A stretch of 64,000 nt of DNA from Ascaphus truei (lineage: Eukaryota > Chordata > Amphibia > Anura > Ascaphidae). Of the stretch, positions 32,001 to 40,458 are shown in pieces (the stretch's first letter is position 1; every line of letters begins with the position of its first letter). The translations under genes were made by a program, and so were the position numbers. Below the pieces are notes generated by a model. The model was not told the DNA's origin. It saw nothing but the letters and a program-made list of their open reading frames with translations, and did no database searches. The DNA lies in assembly GCA_036426205.1 (NCBI GenBank), contig CM071573.1, positions 78,297,219-78,361,218 on the forward strand, in the 5' to 3' direction.

Positions 32001-34443
32001 CTTGGTGGCCCAATAAAAAGTATCATACCCCAACTCTCTCTTTTGTAGGCGTATAAATAACCTCATGGTTCTCCCAATGAACCCACCTTAAGGGCTGACC
32101 CCGATTGACTGCTTGAGCCCCCCTTACCTTGTCCGCCTCTGTGCCAGATTCCAGCTGCTGCTTCTGCTTGATGCAGATCTGCCCCACCTTGGCGAGGATC
32201 TCGTGCGGGTGGATGAAGACACGGGAACTCAGCAAGAAGGTGAAGATATAGGTTCTCTGAGACACAGAAGGACATGTTTGAACATAGGGAACAACGTCTA
32301 CCTTCCAGTCCTATGACATTTGATACATCGCCTCCTAATCTTTAGCAGCTTTCTTCACCGGCACAGGGGGAAACATAGCATTGTGAAATAATTGGCAAGG
32401 GGTTAATGCCTGTCACCTGCCGAACTAATTCTGCAAAACAAGCAAATTGCAAGTTTGGGACCCGATTTGCAGCCCACAGGAGCAAAGCACTGTAGTGGTG
32501 AAATGATTTGTAAATGGTCCCTTCAGTTTACACACAACAACATTGTACCCACACTCCCCATTTTGTGGGGGAAACTGTCTGACTTTGTACGTTACAGATA
32601 TTTACCCAGTTTGCAGATTTCCCTAGATTTGATGCAGGTTGTGACACCTTTCAGTGGGCCAAATGTAACCTCTTTGCCAGCAATGTGATACAGGCCCCTC
32701 TGGCAGTGAAGGGGTTAAATGTGTGCCACACCTGTAATTACCCCTGGGGGCCAGTTATGCTTAACGGGTGGAATGACTGCCCTGTTGAAATGAGCGGATT
32801 CTGCCTGGGTTTGTCTTGGCTCCCCTCTGCACCCCCTCTGCCCTGCGTGTTTGCTTCGTCCTGTTTGCTTTACAATGCTTTTTCCCACAGTCCGTGTTAG
32901 AAGAGCTGGCTCTGCTCCCTCCCTAGTGATTTTAATGGGGTTTTCTGAGACAGAGCAAGAATAGAGATTCTATGCTGAAAATGGGCGGCGTTTTCAGTCT
33001 GAATTTGGGAGCATGTTCTTTATTTCATTACTTATCTGTTTCATTGCAGTACTACAGCTGAACTTTATGGGGGGGGGGGATTTATATGGAGCAAAAGAAG
33101 GTGTTAGGACTGGAGCTAATTCATACACAATATAATGGGGTGCCTTCATTTTTGCATGGCACGTCTTCATTTTGCTCCATTGTGTGTGGTATAGTCAATA
33201 CAAAGCAGAGCAACACATTGTTGGCCTTTCTGGCAGGAAAGGGGTTAAGAAACAATAACCGACATGCGAAGTCCTTGTACTGATACACAAAGGCCAATGG
33301 GACTCCATATGTGGAAAGGGCTGCACTCTTTAGCATGGTTTCCTAGCAACATCATCCATCATACAGACAAAAAGGAGAAATGAGACAAACTGGAAGTAGG
33401 ATGTTCTAGTGCGGAGCAGGAATGTGCTCATGTCTGGAAGCACAGCGGCTTCTCTGACCTCTTACACCCATGGGGTATTTGGAGAAAGGGATCAGAGAAA
33501 GCACATTCCGTTCCTGCAGCAGGCAGGGGGTAAACAGGGACCCATTGGAAAAGAGAGAGCTGGCCATGGGTATGCTACAATATGCTACAATATGGGGGGC
33601 TGATAAGTGAAGGATCCATTCTGCTGAGTCAGGACATGAAGCCATATTCAATGTGTGGTCCCCACCATCATGACTTAAAATCAACACGTTGCCTTCTATT
33701 TTAATCCCTTCATTGCCTCTGACAGTTTACATGCAGCAACATAAAGCTATGCTGAGTATGATCAAACATGGCCAGTCATCCAGAGCTTGGAGAGTGGAAA
33801 CCAAATAAGAGATTTGGTTGGAGATTTTCCAATAATGAACAATTACAGATGGTGCCGCCCACTGTGTGCCAACCAGTGCCCCCTAACTCCTCCACACTAC
33901 AATAACTGGCAGCACCCTTTGCTAGTAGGATGGGCTCTCCTGTTGGGTATTGCTGGGAGACAGAGGGCAATGGCAGTTCAATGCACCAGCTCAACGTGAG
34001 AGATATTAAAATACCCCATATTGCCATGTTATATTACAGTAGGGGATGGAGCTCTAGGGGCACTTGTTCATTTACACAATGATGACACGATGAGCTTATT
34101 TTAGCTTACTCTGGAAGATATACTACTAATGCTGAAACGGCAAAACTTGCCCAATTTGGCAATGCCGTTCTTGCAGTGTCACCATAAATGGCTGGCACAT
34201 TGCGCCATCTACTTCAGCAAGAGGAATGATTAAAGAACAGGAATGGCAAATATCCAACACTCTACTTACATCTGGATAATAATCCACTGTGGGCACGAGA
34301 CGCTCAATCAAGGCTTCCAGGGACCCCGACACCAGGCTGCCATCTTGGTACACAGGATCTCCGCACTGCTCCCCCATTTCTGGCTGCACCTGGCCGCTAC
34401 AGGTGGAGCCGAGCATGCTGGGAAATATAGGTGTCTGTGGCAT
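14020..34443 (-). CDS. RASGEF1A: RasGEF domain family member 1A (12 coding exons)
   Basis: The family catalyses GDP-GTP exchange on Ras-family GTPases (RasGEF1 proteins are best known for Rap2) in the cytoplasm. Exons on the minus strand are 34443-34270, 32256-32128, 28491-28354, about 25806-25590, about 24994-24928, 23434-23342, 21528-21426, 20658-20579, 17731-17540, 16171-16048, 15866-15794 and 14044-14020. They add to about 480 codons, close to the 481 of human RASGEF1A. The N-terminal half holds the RasGEF N-terminal module (SLEALIERLVPTVDYYPD to QCDE); the catalytic CDC25-like domain follows, with YDNWFNCLSM, EFFIDVARECFNIGNFNSMM, GMNLSPVARLKKTW and IVIPVFNLFIKDL. All intact exons have GT-AG borders and compatible phases. 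Exons 4 and 5 carry indels that look like sequence error. An alternative start in a 5' exon near 46.58 kb would stay in frame. It faces CSGALNACT2 tail to tail, as in human. Confidence 0.93.
14160..15360. repeat. C-rich minisatellite, ~25-26-bp unit, in RASGEF1A last intron
   Basis: Units like CCCCTCCCCTAACTGCTCCC repeat about 45 times, alternating TGTAA and TAAAA between them. The middle part has many single-base gains and losses, while 15240-15345 is regular. On the transcribed RNA this would be G-rich, with many GGGG runs. Confidence 0.93.
15600..15725. repeat. CTGCAGCCAGGGATTCTGGG family, inverted copy
   Basis: It reads GTGTGCTCATTTGCATGTCA then CCAGAATCCCTGGCTGCAG and ends TGTGAATGTGCTCACACGTG. 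It lies in RASGEF1A intron 12 (14045-15793, counted after coding exon 11). Confidence 0.75.
15794..15866 (-). CDS. RASGEF1A: RASGEF1A coding exon 11
   Basis: Reverse-strand acceptor TTTTTTTAG before 15866 and donor GTACAA after 15794. The reading is ALFLASFENEGPDN, then HMEKDSWKTL and a split Arg codon (phase 2). This is the conserved C-terminal tail of the family. Confidence 0.92.
16048..16171 (-). CDS. RASGEF1A: RASGEF1A coding exon 10
   Basis: The acceptor CCTCGGCAG precedes KCWEVSRQIHDFLTWKQVEC; then PFEKDKKIQTYLLTTPIYTE follows. The donor is GTAAGT after a phase-1 G at 16048. It is the end of the catalytic domain and is highly conserved. Confidence 0.96.
16346..16526. mobile_element. 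Foldback hAT-like MITE
   Basis: Ends CAGAGGTGATCAACTCCAG and GGAGTTGCCCACCCCTG, with long complementary arms. Flanks TTGTAGGC and TTGTCGAC match at 6 of 8 positions. It lies in a RASGEF1A intron. Confidence 0.86.
16661..17000. mobile_element. MITE with long terminal inverted repeats (second family)
   Basis: The left end AGGTTTGAAGCAAGGGGTCT pairs with the right end GAACCCCTGCTTCAAACCC. The interior has a second palindrome around TTCCTATTGGCC. A truncated relative occurs at about 6145-6240. The superfamily is not certain. Confidence 0.75.
17086..17441. mobile_element. GC-rich MITE with TAAGGCC ends
   Basis: It starts near TAAGGCCTCGGCCATG and ends at CATGGACGCGGCCTAA, imperfect inverted repeats. 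It is CpG-rich with nested inverted repeats (GGTTCGCCCTCATTGGGCGA). It resembles the element at 49052-49456 in its ends and composition. Confidence 0.68.
17540..17731 (-). CDS. RASGEF1A: RASGEF1A coding exon 9
   Basis: 192 nt, phase 0 at both ends. The acceptor GTTAACAG precedes HHMDPSSNFCNYRTALQGAA; REKIVIPVFNLFIKDLFFLH and NRLPNGHINFK follow, then donor GTAACC. It is catalytic core of the RasGEF domain. Confidence 0.97.
17900..19170 (-). mobile_element. L2-like LINE fragment, antisense
   Basis: Minus-strand translation shows reverse transcriptase pieces: LLLLHTLGIRDRAVSRISSY, LSHRTSSVSFAS, then SLEFKYHLYADETQVYFST (the YADD-type catalytic region, with E for D) and, downstream, LGVTFDFSLTFSSHTHNVQ. 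Frame changes around the VPQGSVLGPLLF position show it is dead. The 3' tail at about 17905 is the reverse complement of TTGTAAGCTCTTCGGGGCAG. Confidence 0.88.
19786..19969. mobile_element. Foldback hAT-like MITE
   Basis: Begins CAGGGGTGGCTAACTCC and ends GGAGTTGGCCATCCCATG. Seven-base flanks TATATAC are repeated on both sides. It is in the intron between RASGEF1A coding exons 8 and 9. Confidence 0.88.
20579..20658 (-). CDS. RASGEF1A: RASGEF1A coding exon 8
   Basis: The acceptor TTCTTTTTAG precedes 20658. Two bases finish a Ser codon, then GMNLSPVARLKKTWSKVKTA and KFDVLE lead into donor GTAAGC (phase 0). It is a conserved helical-hairpin part of the CDC25-like domain. Confidence 0.97.
21038..21090. 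repeat. Poly-C tracts
   Basis: Two C runs of about 17-20 bases are separated by TCCCTACACAAA. Lengths of such runs are unreliable in assemblies. Proline or glycine runs in overlapping frames are artefacts. Confidence 0.95.
21426..21528 (-). CDS. RASGEF1A: RASGEF1A coding exon 7
   Basis: The acceptor CGCCTGGCAG precedes VVKKKQRTRVMEFFIDVARE; CFNIGNFNSMMAII follows, then a phase-1 T and donor GTAAGC. The segment is a signature stretch of RasGEF catalytic domains. Confidence 0.97.
22320..22612 (-). mobile_element. tRNA-like SINE, antisense
   Basis: Reverse complement of the 2105-2305 family: GCCCCATGGAGCTTACAATC, AAAGTGACTCTCCG and GGAATTGAACTAGGTTCCCC (box-B-like). Its head end runs directly into the tandem array at 22563-23030. 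Confidence 0.75.
22563..23030. repeat. 57-bp minisatellite, about 8 copies
   Basis: Unit: GTGTCCTTGTTATCAGTCAG, TGTCTTTACTCACTGAGC, then CTCCCCTGCCTCACACAC. Because 57 is divisible by three, a Ser-Leu-Leu-Thr-Glu-Pro frame stays open across it; this is not a gene. The first unit is the head of the SINE at 22320-22612, so the array appears to have grown from that SINE. Confidence 0.95.
23342..23434 (-). CDS. RASGEF1A: RASGEF1A coding exon 6
   Basis: The acceptor CCTTTCTTTCAG precedes CRSDVTKTFNLEAYDNWFNC; LSMQVAAEICR follows and the donor is GTACGT. 31 codons, phase 0 at both borders, with no damage. Confidence 0.96.
23460..24315. repeat. G-rich ~54-bp minisatellite, error-rich
   Basis: Unit: GTACGTGTGCATGGGCACCG, GCAGGGGGCCGAGGGGATTC and CCAGGCCTGCTACT, about 16 copies. 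Nearly every copy has different one-base losses or gains, most in homopolymers. The long Cys/Pro/Gly-rich open frames across it are artefacts. Confidence 0.92.
24380..24520. mobile_element. Foldback MITE, badly corrupted copy
   Basis: Pieces such as AAACCTGACCTGTTGGTGGC, CAGTATATCCCGCTTACCGA and GATTGAGCCATGTGCTAGTA are recognisable, but indels interrupt them. The damage matches that of the neighbouring exons and arrays. Confidence 0.65.
24630..24760 (-). mobile_element. SINE fragment, corrupted copy
   Basis: The CAGCAGAGGAGGGTGGCAAG and GTAGTGAGTAGCTTATAAGC words correspond to 22345-22400 of the SINE at 22320, with several single-base indels. Confidence 0.5.
24928..24994 (-). CDS. RASGEF1A: RASGEF1A coding exon 5, corrupted
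   Basis: A reverse-strand acceptor-like TTGTAG is followed by a sequence alignable, with several indels, to the exon that in the family reads LDRVSSIYPEDLMQIVSHMD and ends NHK or NHR. Here one frame gives SRIICSISPIDHWITTK. About 67 nt remain where some 81 are expected, and a GTATGC-like donor follows. Its position between exons 4 and 6 supports the call. I infer sequence error rather than mutation. Confidence 0.62.
25010..25570. other. RASGEF1A: RASGEF1A intron 5, low-quality sequence
   Basis: AT-rich sequence with no recognisable gene or repeat. It lies inside the error-rich tract, so weak similarities may be masked. Confidence 0.4.
25590..25806 (-). CDS. RASGEF1A: RASGEF1A coding exon 4, frameshifted by indels
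   Basis: The minus-strand sequence from GAGAACG (25806) to the donor GTGAGA contains the expected segment in three different frames: MTQN-like then LLLALSTL near 25740-25770, ILKTNPQSSQKDIL near 25650-25685, and PLILVQQLTAID near 25592-25625. At least three small indels separate them, and the acceptor AG is also lost. The length (217 nt) is close to the roughly 220 expected. Exons outside this tract are intact, so error is the likely cause. Confidence 0.85.
25870..26800. other. RASGEF1A: RASGEF1A intron 4, right part
   Basis: Contains the foldback MITE at 26116-26285 and otherwise unique-looking sequence up to the minisatellite at 26820. No further exon was found. Confidence 0.5.
26116..26285. 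mobile_element. Foldback hAT-like MITE
   Basis: Ends CAGGAGGCGGCAACTCC and GGAGTGGCCACCCCTG; flanks TACTAGAG (26108-26115) and CACTAGAG (26286-26293) match at 7 of 8. A few short deletions in the arms are present. Confidence 0.88.
26812..27873. repeat. 26-bp minisatellite, about 40 copies
   Basis: The unit begins GTGTACAGCGCACAGAGGAG and ends CCTGCA. From about 27720 to 27873 six copies are essentially perfect; left of that almost every copy has small deletions or insertions. Since the period is not a multiple of three, all frames stay partly open, giving a spurious 400-codon minus-strand frame. It lies in RASGEF1A intron 4. Confidence 0.96.
27880..28350. other. RASGEF1A: RASGEF1A intron 4, left of exon 3 donor
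   Basis: Unique-looking sequence with no repeat or exon recognised up to the donor of coding exon 3. Confidence 0.45.
28354..28491 (-). CDS. RASGEF1A: RASGEF1A coding exon 3
   Basis: The acceptor CCTTCCCAG precedes AKLKSFAAKIIQLLKEWTET; FPFDFQDERARKELKEIAQR and ISQCDE follow, then donor GTGAGA. 46 codons, phase 0. It is part of the RasGEF N-terminal module. Confidence 0.96.
28520..30830. other. RASGEF1A: RASGEF1A intron 3, mostly unique sequence
   Basis: AT-rich intron with two GGGTTAA-motif relatives (near 29410 and 29768) and no exon or recognisable transposon. Small open frames lack support. Confidence 0.5.
30835..30990 (+). mobile_element. L2/SINE-type 3' tail
   Basis: GATTGTAAGCTCTTCGGGGC, TTCCCTGTACTG, GTGAAGCGCTGAGTACAC and GGCGCTATATAAATAAA followed by ACAATACAATAC form a complete tail typical of these elements. 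The upstream body is lost. Confidence 0.75.
31700..31810. repeat. CTGCAGCCAGGGATTCTGGG family, copy
   Basis: Contains CACTTGTGAGCACATTCACG, GCATACAGTGCTTCCACTGC and CAGCCAGGGATTCTGGGTAA, matching 55640-55760 over about 110 bp. Confidence 0.8.
31882..32029. repeat. 148-bp imperfect foldback near RASGEF1A exon 2 donor
   Basis: GGTATGATACTTGTTATTGG pairs with CCCAATAAAAAGTATCATAC, and CAAGCTTTCCAACCTCT pairs with AGAGGTTGGAAAGCTTG. The words resemble Penelope-like element ends, but the palindromic form is unusual. It ends 99 bp from the donor of coding exon 2. Confidence 0.85.
32128..32256 (-). CDS. RASGEF1A: RASGEF1A coding exon 2
   Basis: The acceptor TGTGTCTCAG precedes RTYIFTFLLSSRVFIHPHEI; LAKVGQICIKQKQQLESGTE and ADK follow, then donor GTAAGG. 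43 codons, phase 0. It is the core of the RasGEF N-terminal motif. Confidence 0.97.
32300..34260. other. RASGEF1A: RASGEF1A intron 2
   Basis: Contains strong copies of the GGCAGTGAAGGGGTTAA motif near 32695-32718 and 33222-33247 and an inverted relative near 33702. No exon is recognised. Confidence 0.5.
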
Positions 34444-34449
34444 ACTTTC
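34270..34449 (-). CDS. RASGEF1A: RASGEF1A coding exon 1 (contains start codon)
   Basis: The acceptor CTTTCTCTTTCAG is followed by GAAAGT and ATG at 34443. The frame reads MPQTPIFPSMLGSTCSGQVQ and continues to LIERLVPTVDYYPD before donor GTAAGT at 34269. The MPQT start and the SGQVQP segment match the known N-terminus of the human protein. The preceding acceptor shows that a further 5' exon exists. Confidence 0.95.
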
Positions 34450-34595
34450 CTGAAAGAGAAAGGCAGAATCTATAGGGGCTGGTCATGGAGACTGGATGCT
34501 GCCGGGTGACATGGAGCCAGAAGAGAGGGGTAACAGCCTCCTCCCGTTTACTAGACGGGAGTCTTTGATAAGTAACCCTCTGTATCATCCTAGAG

Positions 34596-34784
34596 CAGGG
34601 GTGGCCAACTTCAGTCCTCAGGGGCCACCAACAGGCCAGGTATTAGGGATATCCCTGCTTCAGCACAGGTGGCTCAATCAGTGGCTCAGTCGAAGGCAAC
34701 GACTGAGCCACCTATGCTGAAGCAGGGATATCCTTAATACCTGATCTGCTGGTGGCCCTTGAGGACTGGACTTGTCCACCCCTG
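34596..34784. mobile_element. Foldback hAT-like MITE, best-preserved copy
   Basis: The left end CAGGGGTGGCCAACTTCAG pairs with CTGGACTTGTCCACCCCTG. Almost the whole element folds on itself through CCCTGCTTCAGCACAGGTGG and CCACCTATGCTGAAGCAGGG. A perfect 8-bp target duplication TCCTAGAG flanks it (34588-34595 and 34785-34792), typical of hAT insertion. It has no coding capacity. Confidence 0.95.
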
Positions 34785-34799
34785 TCCTAGAGCCACGTA

Positions 34800-37260
34800 G
34801 AATGTAAAATGAATTAACTATATCCCAGAAGGTATAGAAAATGAAAAGATGGCCTATCTACTTTAACCCCTTCCCTGCCGCATGGGCCTGAAACACACTG
34901 CTCTTTAATGTCACCAATACCTGGCAGCATAGACCTTAAATAAGGACTGTACAATTTCCTGTTTAATTAAAGCACACAATTGCTTCTGCTGCCTATAACA
35001 CACCACATAAATTACACAATGTGCTGCAAAGGTGAGAGAGGAAATTGCCTCGGGCCCCTCGTTACTAGCAGGTAACAGAAGGCGCACGTCCTGGCGTCCG
35101 CACAGAGCTGGGGAGTCTGGGCACATCACATCCTGCTCACATGTGAACGGGAGATTTGCAGGGGCTCGAAATCTCAAATACAGCAACTTGATATAAATAA
35201 TACTGTACATCGCTGCAAAGAAAAAAAAAATCTGTTTTCCCAGCACCAATGCGGTAACTAAAATGCTGTAATATACAAATAGAGTAACGCTCTCACAGCA
35301 ATAAAGATTCTGTCAGATAAAATCCTGCAACAGACTGAATGTGCTGTATATCCTTCAGGTCACTGTATATCTCTATTAGCCTATAAAGACCGGGACAGCC
35401 TCAATGATAGGTTGTATATACCTCAGGTCTCTGTATATCAATATTAGGAGGGGAAGTGGGAGGGGGAGATGAAGGTGAAGAGGAAGAGACACTGCATGGG
35501 ACTTTTGGTCCTTTCATCCCAGTTATCTCTTTCACCCTACTGTACATACCCCAAGAGTTAGAGATCCCCTACATATAGCTTGCTAGCCCCCCCAGTCCCT
35601 ATCTGCCTTCATTAAAGCACTGTGGGTCCCTATGGATATACAGAGTTGATTATAATGTGTTCTTAATGGGATTAGACAGAATGTCAATAGATTTATTGCA
35701 GCATTGGAAGCCATGGTGGTATCATGTTTAATAGTGGCGACCACGTTTATGTGTCACTGTGCCTTATTGTTTGAAATATATTATAGTTATTCTGATGACT
35801 TCCCCAGCAGTATTTCTGACGGAGTACATCATGCCATCCTGCATTCCTTTCGATGCACTGGGTGAAGAAATGACGAATGCCTACTAACGCGGTGAGATTC
35901 TACAAACTTGGCTGGAAGGGCACATTCTGCAGCTCCTCACTGCTACAGGCACCTGGAATGTGTACAAATGCACATTCTATTGCTATTTGCATTATTAAAG
36001 GAAGGGCTTGTGTACTGTGGCAGAAAGTCTCTCGGATTTCAGTGTCCAATTTGTTTTATCCAAGTGTGTTTTCTTCAGAGGATGGAATGCAGTCTGGTTA
36101 CAGTAAGTAAAGCATTTAAAGTCCAAGGTCAGGTACTCTATCTTTGTTTTGTTAGGTAACATCATGGCTTGTTGCTATTTACAGCTCAGGAATGTAACAG
36201 GAGGACCTTTTCAGCCAAGGTAACCTGTCTATATACAACTCTACCTGGAAGAAGTGGCAGGTAAATGTTCTCAGTGCAGTTCCGGGTTTTGGAAATAAGC
36301 AGTTTAAATGTCCCTTCTACATTTTGTAAAGCTTAAACGTCATGGATTTAATGTTGACATGAAAACCGTCACACCCAGATCTACAACACCATGGTAAAGA
36401 ACTTACTGGTTTATCATATACATTTGTGCATAGTTCCCTTCAGGGAGAAAATCACCCAGTGCTAAATGAGTGCTGGAATTAAAAGCAAATGGGTTTGCAG
36501 AGGGAGAGATAACTTTGCATAGTAACAGACGCATCACCCCATAACATGTCAACTGTTTGGTCTCAAAGGTCCAAGTAGTGTTGACAAAAAACAATCACAA
36601 TTTCGCAACACGTGTAACCGCTCTATTAATGATGTCACCAATGGCGCCTGTTTTCATTGGTCAGTGAAGCTTGTATGGTAAGATTGAGTACCCCTTTACA
36701 CTAAAAGATGTTCTGAGTCACACATGGTAATTTATTGCCCGGCTTAGCGCTGCCTCAGTTATTTCACTATCCCTATTAATTCCTCATAGCCACAATCCTA
36801 TCTTACACAAAGCTAATAATCTCCAAGCAAACCTAATCTGTGGGGTTTCTTTAACAAGAAATGGTATTGACATTGACATTGATATTACATTGGTTACATT
36901 GACTTTGGACTGTGAGAGACCAGCACTGTGTGGTGGGACTCATTGAGTGCCACTCTTTCCCATGAGTGAAACTGGCTCCCAAAGAGTGGGACTCGTGCAA
37001 ATGAGGGGGCAACGCCTTCCATAAGTAACAACTTCCAGTGAGCACGAGCACCTACTGCAAGGTGAGACTAGTTACAAGTAAGTGAGGGTCAATGCAGAGT
37101 ATGGACACTGCTTACCGACAACTGACACAACCTCACAATGACAAGGAACCCATAGATACTATTAACATTACCGTGCAGTGAGTGAGGATCACCCCATGAG
37201 AGATACAAAGAAGAAGCCTGTATTGTAATATCCTAGCCCTAAAGTGATGGGCATAGAGGT
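34800..37260. other. Intronic sequence, nothing identified
   Basis: Mostly unique-looking. A GGGGTTAA-motif relative (inverted) is near 34863. The frames near 35877-36159 have no splice or domain support. Confidence 0.4.
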
Positions 37261-37421
37261 GTATTGTACGGTGACAAAGACCTTAGGGTCGAAACGTTGT
37301 GTATGCTTTAATACACCTCTTTATTTTGGAAATCCGTGTGTCTCATCTTCCTTCCTTTTTGTATTGTAAGGTGCCACATTATAAAGTCAGTAGAGGCACC
37401 TCCATGTGCTGGGCAGCGGCC

Positions 37422-37556
37422 CTGGGGCAGGGGCTCTGGGGCAGGGGCTCTGGGGCAGGGGCTCTGGGGCAGGGATTCTGGGGCAGGGGCTCTGGGGCAG
37501 GGACTATGGGGCAGGGGCTCTGGGGCAGGGGCTCTGGGGCAGGGGCTCTGGGGCAG
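37422..37556. repeat. 15-bp minisatellite, about 9 copies
   Basis: The unit GGGGCAGGGGCTCTG is repeated with two variant units (ATTCTG, ACTATG). The period of five codons leaves Gly-Ala-rich frames open on both strands; these are not genes. Confidence 0.96.
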
Positions 37557-37599
37557 GTTCCACCTGTTACCAGGAATATAAAGCATCCTTTTACAGGAT

Positions 37600-38740
37600 G
37601 TTCCAGGGGCACAGACCATCCCGACAGCGCCCGGCAGTAACTGGCAGCACCCCTCTCATCAACTCGTAACCTTTAATTGCAGGCTTACAACTGACTGAGG
37701 CAGCAACAATGTAGCCAGGCTGAACGGCTTGTCTTTGGGTGTGTGCGGCTATTAAGTCATTTGGGTAAAGCCTAGGAAGCGAGCTTTAAAAACAGGAGGA
37801 CGTTGTGTGCCTGTTCCATGCTGCACAGCTATATTTATGCTGCAATACAGCACAGTCTATTCACTTATAGATTGCTACATCCAGCACAATTGCTGTGTTA
37901 TTATATGGCTGTAAGCATGCATGCAGTGCTGAACAGAAATACCGGCGCGCCATTTAAAATACAGTGACATTATAATAGCACCAAGATAAAAGCACTCTCA
38001 ATATAAAATCAGACATGTGGAGAGGGGAGTCCCTGCAGCGAGGAGCTTGCAATCTTATTAGGTGTCTAACATCTTTTACACAGTGTAATGCTCGTTCCAC
38101 CAGGAACAAAGGGGTTAATCACCCTGAACTGGGCATTGTCAATGTATATGAAATGCCTCTTAAACGCCTCATCTATATGGTACTGTAAGCAACACGTACA
38201 GTATAGAAATTCATTGTTACAAGCACAAATCCAAATATACCAACCCAGTATTCTCCAGCGTTTGTTTTTATTGGTGTCCTTCAAACGGTGAGCATCCAAA
38301 ATGTAATACTAAAGGCTCCAAACCAATAACTATCTGTGAAGGGTCAGTGATCAGAGACAGACATTTCTGGAGCTCAGTCACTTTCATGGTGAGGAAAACC
38401 CACCGATTCCGCACGCGAGGAACCGCAAATGCAAAATGGGGTACCTGGAATGGCATGTGGTCGCCAGAGAGGCATATCTTGTTTTTATGGATGAATGAGC
38501 ATGTCACCGTATGTCAATGATTCTGAAACACTTCCGGCCACCGAAAACCATCTTTCTGCCTATAGAAAAACAGGTACCCTTCCATCAAAACCGCAGTGAC
38601 AACAACCAGGGGAGGGCCTTTCCCAGAGAAGGGGTTTCTCTTATAATGGCTGTTACAGGACAGCAGGGGCAGGCAGGGGCAGGTAGGGCAGTTGTACACT
38701 AAGAAATAAGTATTGGCGGTGACAATAATTGGGATTCTGT
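37600..38740. other. Intronic sequence with SINE tail
   Basis: About 38025-38065 (GGAGTCCCTGCAGCGAGGAG, then CTTGCAATCTTATT) is a reversed SINE/L2 tail. An AAAGGGGTTAA motif lies near 38110. No exon. Confidence 0.45.
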
Positions 38741-38753
38741 ATTCTACATAGAG

Positions 38754-38898
38754 CAGGGGTGGCCAACAGGTCAGGCTTTAAGAATATCCCTGCTTCAGCA
38801 CAGCTGGTTCAATCAGATTGACCCACCTGTGCTGAAGCAGGGATATCCCCAATACCTGACCTGTTGGTGGCCCTTGAGGATTGGACTTGGCCCTACTG
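38754..38898. mobile_element. Foldback hAT-like MITE, internally deleted
   Basis: It starts CAGGGGTGGCCAACAGGTCA, missing part of the left arm, and ends near GGACTTGGCCCTACTG. Left flank ACATAGAG. Confidence 0.8.
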
Positions 38899-39119
38899 AG
38901 CGACATTTAGATTGATTTGTTTGACTTTATTTTAGTTGATATTCATATTTGGGGACAGAAAGAGAGAAGAAAGGGTCAGAACATGCAGTATTACTGGAGG
39001 AAAGCCCCAGTAACACCCCCAACCCAGAGATGCCCCCCACTACAACGTGGCCTCATCATGAAAAAAAAACCTACAAATATCTCGGGAACTAGAAGGGCGA
39101 GCGTCCCCAAAGCTAGAAA

Positions 39120-39395
39120 TATCACATAGTTACATAGTAGATGAGGTTGAAAAAAGATGTAGGTCCATCAAGTTCAACCTATGCTAAATTTAGACAACAG
39201 ATACTTTATCCTATATCTATACTTACTTATTGATCCAGGCAAACAAAAAACCCCATTAAGGGGAAAAATTAATTCCTTTCTGACTCCAAGAATTGGCAAT
39301 CGGATTAATCCCTGGATCAACATCCTTCCCATGTATACTTATTTGGTATATCCCTGTATACCTTTCCCATCTAAAAAGATATCCAGCCTTAGATG
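39120..39395 (-). mobile_element. CR1-type LINE 3' end, antisense
   Basis: ATAGTTACATAGTAGATGAG, GTTGAAAAAAGATGTAGGTC and CATCAAGTTCAACCTATGC are the reversed 3' end; GTATATCCCTGTATACCTTT matches the LINE at 8790-8820. A shorter related fragment lies near 52540-52575. Confidence 0.82.
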
Positions 39396-39399
39396 TCAA

Positions 39400-40450
39400 G
39401 TTTTAGCTCAGAGGTGACACCCACCACCCCAATCTAGTTTTCAATTTGTGGGGGGAAAAAATATTGAACAAATACAAATACAAAAGTGTGGCTGCAGTGT
39501 GTCCGGCAAAGGACTAACACAGAGTGACATGTTGTTCCTCAGTCTGCTCTCTGGGGAACGCTCCACTGGATTCCAGCATTCCTTACCTCTAAAAACAACG
39601 TGTCCTGATGGACCTTTAAACACCCAATGTAAAGCACGCCTGGAATGGGACGGCCAGGCTCTCTGACGAACGCCTGTGTTATGACATGAAGCATGATCAC
39701 ATACAAACATAGCTCAGTACAAGCACACCGCGTGTCCTCATTAATCACACGGAATGTACATCTCACATCCCTGCCACTGGGCAGCAGGGAGCTCGCAGCC
39801 AGATCCCACCTGACGCCCAGCCAGGTAACTTAGTAACCCGCAGGCAATATGGGCTCACGGTCTGCTGAGACTACGTGGTGAAGCAGAAGTGCCATATTCT
39901 AAATAGAACTAGTCACCTGGTGATAATCCATCTAACCTTGTGGTTAAAGGAGCACCATTTGTCGGGCAGGAAAATGTACCTTCTCCTGAAAATGTGCTGT
40001 ACTGTATATTAGCAGAGCAAAGAGAAAAGCCAGTGTGGTCCAGCAGGCTCTCACCATGCATGCAATACCGATTCCTATTTCAAGTCCCATTTTCATTGCC
40101 CTCAAACTCACGTCAAAGTCGTCTCGTCACATTAGGGCTTTCTGTAGGATGGTGGGTTACAGGCCACTGGTGGGATTGAGGACTAGGGATGTGTGACCAA
40201 GAAAGATTCTGCAGGCAAACAGGATCTCGCTCAACTATGGTACTTTTATGCGCTAAGAAATATATGATCACTGTAAGGGTGGACACAGAGGGATAAAACA
40301 TATGTATGTAATATAGAAGTGAATAGCTTTGGGAGTACAAGTCACTGTCTGAATATGAAGCACATACTACAATTTGTTATTTCCACAACTTTTATACCCG
40401 CTAAAAATTGGAAACATTTACTGAGCATGTTATTACACACCTGCAGTAAG
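39400..40450. other. Intronic sequence, nothing identified
   Basis: No recognisable gene or repeat. The open frames near 39441-39766 and 39940-40340 show no family features. Confidence 0.4.
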
Positions 40451-40458
40451 GACTAGAG

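Noticed and set aside
37299..37669. Gly-Ala/Pro-rich proteins on both strands
   Set aside because: Translations of the 15-bp minisatellite.
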